From the NCBI GenBank assembly GCA_003573635.1, contig QUTJ01031395.1, positions 1-11,411 on the forward strand: DNA of 11,411 nt, in the 5' to 3' direction. Below the pieces are notes generated by a model. It did not search any database. It was given only the letters and a program-made list of their open reading frames with translations, and had not been told where the DNA came from. Numbering within the stretch: the stretch's first letter is position 1; every line of letters begins with the position of its first letter. Made by a program: the position numbers and the translations under genes. Positions 7,711 to 11,411 of the stretch are shown here, in pieces. This DNA comes from Goniomonas avonlea (taxonomy: Eukaryota; Cryptophyceae; Goniomonadida; Goniomonadaceae).

Positions 7711-10700
7711 GAAGACCGAGTTAGTGTGCAAGAACTGCGGAGCTTCTTCCGGCAAGTTCTTCAAAGAGTCCAGTGACAACCCTATTTCTCTTATTTCGCA
7801 AACCTTAGACGGAGCCAACGGCTTCAACTGCGCCGCCCCCGAAGCACGGCCCGATGCGCTTGTTGGCTTCGTCGACCCTGTATTATATATCGAGCCCATG
7901 GCCGTCGACGACGATCCATTGTCCTGTGATCCATCGGTGGCCGATCCACCGGAGTCCCGCGCACCCCCTCTGCGCAAGAAACACCCACCGGCTCCCAGGT
8001 CTGGGCAACAGCCAAGAGACCGACGCAGACCTTGCATCGCGTGCGGCTCCCTCGAGGGTCTGGTTCAGCAGATCCCCAGTTCTTCGTTAAGAATCAGCGA
8101 TTTGCTGTCTCATCAGAGTTTTACTGAACAAGACCTCGACGAGGCCTTCCACCAGGAGCTGGACCCACAGCCCGACGACTGGGATCAGTTGCTTCGTTTT
8201 CACTCGCAGCCGTCTGGTCTTCGCGGCAACCTCCGCTGCGCCAAGGCGAACCGCAAAGACCTGAAGTCAAGACAGAGAGTCGAGTCGCAGCAAGCGTCCG
8301 CCAGAATTGCGCTCACGTTCGTCCACGAGAGCCTTGAGCTTATCGGTCCGATCATAGCGATCACCAATCGCCAGTTAGGCACCGCGCTCAGGGTATCGGT
8401 CACCTGGACCCTTCTCGAACCAGTGCACCTGGCTCTCATAAGAGGAAAGAGGCGCGCTTACTCGGAGTGGGAACTCGAGCCATGCAGAATTACTCGAGCT
8501 GGGAAACGGTACCAACAACACCTCCCGGAGGCCGTGGCCCGCCGTCTTAAACTCGTCAAGAGTTTAAAGCCCACTGCTACCTGCGACGGGCAACAGGCTG
8601 CTGCGGGACACTCCCAGTCGGAAGCGACGACACCAGACCCTCTCAATGCACCCTGCGCGTGCGCGGTCATCAGTCCGAAGTTTCGCACACACCCTTCAGG
8701 TCACGTTTGGACATATGACCGGAAGTTTGTCTTCGAACTCGGCGAGCTGTTCGGGTTCTCGCTGGATTTCACTAGCCGATTACACAAGCTCCTTGCCTTT
8801 GGCCTCGGGCATCGCGAAAGGCAACGCTTTTGCAAGCCGGTCGTCAAGGAGCAGCTAGACAGCTTCGTCTCGCAAGTCTGCAAAGCTTTCAGCTCGGTGA
8901 CCTCAATTGACGAAATCTGGAGAGTGCTCGAACGACTCTGCAGCGAGGCTCTGTTGTTTGCTGAACGCGACGATGTTACACCAACGCCAGTCACAGCGTC
9001 GGAGGAGTTCGCCGACTTCATGAACAAGACGGCACACCTCTGGGGGATACGTCGCTGCGATAAAGCAACAAACAACCCAGCGTTCGCTTGCGAGTGGCTC
9101 CTTCAACACCTGACGAACCGCGACCTTGAGTCGCAACCCCTCACTTTCGAGAGAACCTCCCTTCGACCTGAGCAAGCTGCGCAGCTAGTGACGCAGAGAG
9201 TTCACAACCTCGGTTGGTGGCTCATCCGGGAAGAGGTGGAAGATCGCATAGCCTTGGCTGGCTTCGACGGTACTGGCAAGCGACCTCCCGCCTCGCTATT
9301 CAACCGCTTCCCTGATTTGCCAGTATCCAGACCCCCTGCAAAGCGTAGGTTTCCCGGCCTCCTTGAGAAAGGAGCCTTCGAGCTCAACGCACCATCGGCT
9401 CCACCGCTGAGACGAACCTCCGGCCTCCCTCTCGACGAACTACTTCTCGATTTGATCGAGGATGATGTTCCAGATCCCGTCTGCCCCGGTCCCACTCTCA
9501 CCTTGGGAGCCGATGGACACGCCGCTGAGGAAGGGGGCGAGCTCGCGGAGACAATTCGCCTCCTGGAAGCCACGCAGCAGCAGGGCAACGCCAGCACTCC
9601 TTGCGTGTCCCCTGAATCTTCGGTAGCCTACATGACTCAGCTCGTCAAGGCACACAAGAAACCACCGACACTGCGTTTCTTGACGACTTCGCAGTTTTGC
9701 GCTACCACTAGGCTCTCCAAATGGCTACAGGGTGGACTCAAGGCTATCAGGAACGAACGAGTGCGGCTTTGCGACCACCTATACCATCTGACCGGGGCCT
9801 CCTTTAATTTCACTATTGATGAGTCAGCGGACGTCCTGCTACTGGCGCCTCAACACGTTTCGTCGATTAACGTGGATGACTTTACGAGACTGTACACGAC
9901 TCTGCCGATTCACCATCCGACCGAGGGCCTCGTCGCTGCTATTAAGTTCTGGGCGAACCTCACCTTCCAATCAGCCAGGAGACGACTTGGCCCCAGGGCC
10001 TCTCTCGTAGCTTCGCTGGACGGCGCGGCCTGGGAATGGAGACCTTTTCCATCTTCCAACCCCCTTGAGATCAATGTAACGCCTGATCTCATTGCGCTTT
10101 GCTTCTGCACAGAAGCTTCCAACAACTATTTCATCAGTGCGGGCAAGGTCTGGCTTCAGATCAACGGAATTCCGATGGGGTCATCAACTTCCGTGGATGC
10201 CTGCGACCTCCTGCTTGGCATGCACGAGTTCTTGGCGCAATGGGAGCTTGTTAGCTCGGGCGTTCCCAGACTCCTGTCCCTCGCTATCGAACGCAACCCC
10301 AACTTCAGATTTGTGGACGACCATCTGTCGTTTAACAATCCCCACTACCTCGTCGATATGGTACGAATCTTCAAGCTCGGGAAGTTTCTCGGCATCGAGG
10401 ATCAAACTGCCTACAAGGACACGGTGGTGCCTTCCCCTTCCCCTGATCTTCACACCTCCCGTCCCCTTCTGCCTTCGCCTTCACCGTCTGATCGGTCGCC
10501 TGCCTCTCTTCCCGGGTCCGCAGCGCTGCCGGTTGCCGCACCTCAGCCAGCTTCGCGCCCGCGCGGCACTCCTGGAATTGGCGGTAATTTCATGGACTTG
10601 TCGCTTTCGATCGACGAAGCATCTGGAAGGCTTGTCACGAAGTTCTACAAGAAGAATTTGCCTTTCGAAGTCATCAAGTTCCAGCATGGGGACACCAATG

Positions 10701-11083
10701 CGCCAGCTCAGATGGTCCACGGCATCATCATTGCCCAGGTCTCGAGGCTCGTCCGCCTCACTACGGACCCGAACGACTTCACAGCGAACGTGGGATCGCT
10801 GCTGAACTGCATGACGCACCTCAAGCGTCTGGACTATTTCGTCTTGCTGAGGAACATTAGCCGCACCATCGACGCCGAACGAGCACCGGAAAGGTTCAAT
10901 CTGTCAAAGAACGAGCTTATTTCAGCCATCGAACTGGCAGCCAACGTCAGCAGACCAGCCAGACGGCTTGCGACGGCAGCCGCAAACAAACGGCAACCCA
11001 GTGTCCGTTTCGTCTCGTCGTTCTACCGCAACCCGAGCGGAACGGATCACTCAAGTCGGAAGCGTGACAGGCCCGGCCTGTAA
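7691..11083 (+). CDS. Retroelement ORF2: Penelope-like reverse transcriptase, no GIY-YIG nuclease seen
   Basis: An uninterrupted 1130-residue protein that would copy the element RNA into DNA. Seen: two CxxC pairs (C13/C16 and C115/C118) that may form a zinc ribbon; a helical region at about 330-450; CDKATNN at 456-462, matching the DKAxNN block that opens the RT of Penelope-like proteins; KAHKKPPTLRF at 653-663 (the P-K-x-H-K...R fingers block); motif A DFTRLYTTLP with catalytic Asp730; motif B GIPMGSSTS at 826-834; motif C FVDD with Asp876 and Asp877, followed by HLSFNNP; then FMDLSLSI at 967-974, LVTKFYKKN and a C-terminal thumb-like region with Q-x-S-R-L-V-R. These blocks and their order identify the Penelope-like/telomerase-related class. 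All three catalytic aspartates are present, so it may be active. No GIY-YIG endonuclease, RNase H or integrase is recognisable at either end. Two oddities are a roughly 190-residue linker between the first two blocks and a Pro/Ser-rich insertion at about 914-964. A single-copy domesticated RT is a less likely alternative. Confidence 0.92.
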   Translation: MAAKRTKKTELVCKNCGASSGKFFKESSDNPISLISQTLDGANGFNCAAPEARPDALVGFVDPVLYIEPMAVDDDPLSCDPSVADPPESRAPPLRKKHPPAPRSGQQPRDRRRPCIACGSLEGLVQQIPSSSLRISDLLSHQSFTEQDLDEAFHQELDPQPDDWDQLLRFHSQPSGLRGNLRCAKANRKDLKSRQRVESQQASARIALTFVHESLELIGPIIAITNRQLGTALRVSVTWTLLEPVHLALIRGKRRAYSEWELEPCRITRAGKRYQQHLPEAVARRLKLVKSLKPTATCDGQQAAAGHSQSEATTPDPLNAPCACAVISPKFRTHPSGHVWTYDRKFVFELGELFGFSLDFTSRLHKLLAFGLGHRERQRFCKPVVKEQLDSFVSQVCKAFSSVTSIDEIWRVLERLCSEALLFAERDDVTPTPVTASEEFADFMNKTAHLWGIRRCDKATNNPAFACEWLLQHLTNRDLESQPLTFERTSLRPEQAAQLVTQRVHNLGWWLIREEVEDRIALAGFDGTGKRPPASLFNRFPDLPVSRPPAKRRFPGLLEKGAFELNAPSAPPLRRTSGLPLDELLLDLIEDDVPDPVCPGPTLTLGADGHAAEEGGELAETIRLLEATQQQGNASTPCVSPESSVAYMTQLVKAHKKPPTLRFLTTSQFCATTRLSKWLQGGLKAIRNERVRLCDHLYHLTGASFNFTIDESADVLLLAPQHVSSINVDDFTRLYTTLPIHHPTEGLVAAIKFWANLTFQSARRRLGPRASLVASLDGAAWEWRPFPSSNPLEINVTPDLIALCFCTEASNNYFISAGKVWLQINGIPMGSSTSVDACDLLLGMHEFLAQWELVSSGVPRLLSLAIERNPNFRFVDDHLSFNNPHYLVDMVRIFKLGKFLGIEDQTAYKDTVVPSPSPDLHTSRPLLPSPSPSDRSPASLPGSAALPVAAPQPASRPRGTPGIGGNFMDLSLSIDEASGRLVTKFYKKNLPFEVIKFQHGDTNAPAQMVHGIIIAQVSRLVRLTTDPNDFTANVGSLLNCMTHLKRLDYFVLLRNISRTIDAERAPERFNLSKNELISAIELAANVSRPARRLATAAANKRQPSVRFVSSFYRNPSGTDHSSRKRDRPGL
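10430..10585 (+). other. Pro/Ser-rich insertion inside the RT palm
   Basis: Residues about 914-964 of ORF2 are a low-complexity Pro/Ser/Ala/Arg stretch lying between the segment after motif C (LGKFLGIEDQTAYKDTVV) and the conserved FMDL block. In related RTs these two blocks are normally separated by only a few to about twenty residues. It is in frame and has no stop. It begins after a GTG GTG that could mimic a splice donor, but no AG lies at a plausible end, so an intron is not supported. Its C/T-rich codons resemble the leader more than the rest of ORF2. Confidence 0.55.
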
Positions 11084-11120
11084 CCTTCACCGCTCCATCC
11101 CGCTCTGCGCCTCCCTCACT

Positions 11121-11144
11121 GCCTCCTTTCTCACTATTGGAGGC
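11121..11144 (+). repeat. Weak hairpin, 6-bp stem
   Basis: GCCTCC at 11121-11126 and GGAGGC at 11139-11144 are exact reverse complements separated by 12 nt. A six-bp GC-rich stem is modest and could occur by chance. Confidence 0.3.
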
Positions 11145-11243
11145 CAGGCGATGAGCGTTTCCAAGGCGGTTCGTCCCCTTGTTGAGTGAGCCGAGGCCCT
11201 GCCTTCCGGAGTTCTATCCTTAAACCTCCGTGAACGCAGTGGA

Positions 11244-11262
11244 GCCGAAACGTTGTTTCGGC
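11244..11262 (+). repeat. Perfect 3' hairpin, 8-bp stem
   Basis: GCCGAAAC at 11244-11251 and GTTTCGGC at 11255-11262 are perfect reverse complements around a GTT triloop. It lies 160 nt after the ORF2 stop and 25 nt before the (CT)n tract. A stable hairpin just before a simple repeat at the 3' end is what an RT recognition or RNA 3'-end structure would look like. A factor-independent bacterial terminator is not indicated, since no T-run follows and the context is eukaryotic. Confidence 0.65.
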
Positions 11263-11286
11263 AGGGGAGTCAGGTTGGGGGCTCCT

Positions 11287-11287
<1 letters not shown>

Positions 11288-11328
<41 letters not shown>
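11288..11328 (+). repeat. (CT)n microsatellite, 41 nt
   Basis: An uninterrupted CT dinucleotide run of about 20.5 units. Simple-repeat tails mark the 3' ends of several non-LTR retroelements, and retroelements can also insert into existing microsatellites, so this may mark the element terminus. Plain genomic microsatellite expansion is the alternative, given the generally C/T-rich surroundings. Confidence 0.9.
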
Positions 11329-11331
<3 letters not shown>

Positions 11332-11411
11332 TGCTCCCTCACGTACGCGACCTCCTTTACCCCTCACACCCCGAGTTCGAGCTGAACTCACCTACTACCA
11401 CAGCCCACCTC

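Larger units (their letters stand above)
749..11328 (+). mobile_element. Composite Penelope-like retroelement (boundaries inferred)
   Basis: The three same-strand frames and the structured 3' region are interpreted as one retroelement. The core, ORF1 plus ORF2 (2329-11083), is well supported by the frame overlap and the RT. Inclusion of the methyltransferase gene and the 3' hairpin/(CT)n tail is inferred from position only. No terminal repeats, target-site duplication or hammerhead ribozyme core was found, so the ends given are provisional; the element may also extend past the window. Confidence 0.55.
11084..11411 (+). other. Putative 3' untranslated / terminal region
   Basis: No gene is present in these 328 bases. 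They follow the ORF2 stop and contain two inverted repeats and a (CT)n tract, described separately. No AATAAA signal was seen. In non-LTR and Penelope-like elements the 3' region carries the structure that the RT recognises, so this is the place to look for it; that role is inference here. Confidence 0.5.

Noticed and set aside
2329-11083. DIRS-type element with tyrosine recombinase
   Set aside because: The nearby methyltransferase suggested DIRS, but the RT blocks are Penelope-like and no R..HxxR..Y recombinase pattern or RNase H was recognised.
11148-11262. Hammerhead ribozyme, as found in Penelope-like elements
   Set aside because: CGAAAC is present in the 3' hairpin, but no CUGANGA core lies at a suitable distance. 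The nearest match, GCGATGAG near 11149, has wrong core bases.
11134-11391. Minus-strand frame encoding a Glu/Arg repeat
   Set aside because: It is the reverse-strand reading of the (CT)n microsatellite, not a gene.

Overview
The window looks like eukaryotic nuclear DNA occupied almost wholly by one large, apparently intact non-LTR-type retroelement on the + strand. No bacterial ribosome-binding sites or operon signals are visible. Start codons sit in Kozak-like contexts (CACCATGG at 746-753, AACGATGG at 7687-7694), third codon positions favour G/C, and non-coding parts are pyrimidine-rich on the + strand. A GC-rich basidiomycete yeast (Microbotryomycetes style) or another GC-rich unicellular eukaryote would fit, but this is inference; I see no host gene that fixes the taxon.

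Layout: 1-748 is a gene-free, C/T-rich leader with short repeats. 749-1636 encodes a 295-residue protein with the motif order of a class I SAM-dependent N6-adenine-type methyltransferase (FYTHP, VLDFAAGD, NPPW). 1637-2328 is a gene-free spacer, more AT-rich in part, holding an 18-bp perfect palindrome and TATA-like stretches. 2329-7710 (ORF1) encodes a 1793-residue protein with a poly-proline N-terminus, two tandem B-box-like zinc fingers, a second Cys cluster, and Ser/Arg-rich low-complexity arms. 7691-11083 (ORF2) overlaps ORF1 by 20 nt in the +1 frame and encodes an 1130-residue protein with a reverse transcriptase of the Penelope-like/telomerase-related type. All its catalytic aspartates are present, and no GIY-YIG nuclease is visible. 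11084-11411 is a 3' region with a perfect 8-bp hairpin followed by 41 nt of (CT)n.

Inferred working model: ORF1 packages or localises the RNA (zinc fingers and basic/RS regions) and ORF2 copies it, probably by priming on pre-existing 3' ends because no endonuclease is seen. ORF2 is probably translated by termination-reinitiation at the overlap. The upstream methyltransferase may be an accessory gene of the element, analogous to the methyltransferase of DIRS elements, or a neighbouring gene. The most noteworthy point is this combination: a Penelope-like RT without a visible endonuclease, a giant B-box ORF1, and an adjacent NPPW methyltransferase. Element ends are not defined: I found no convincing terminal repeats or target-site duplication.
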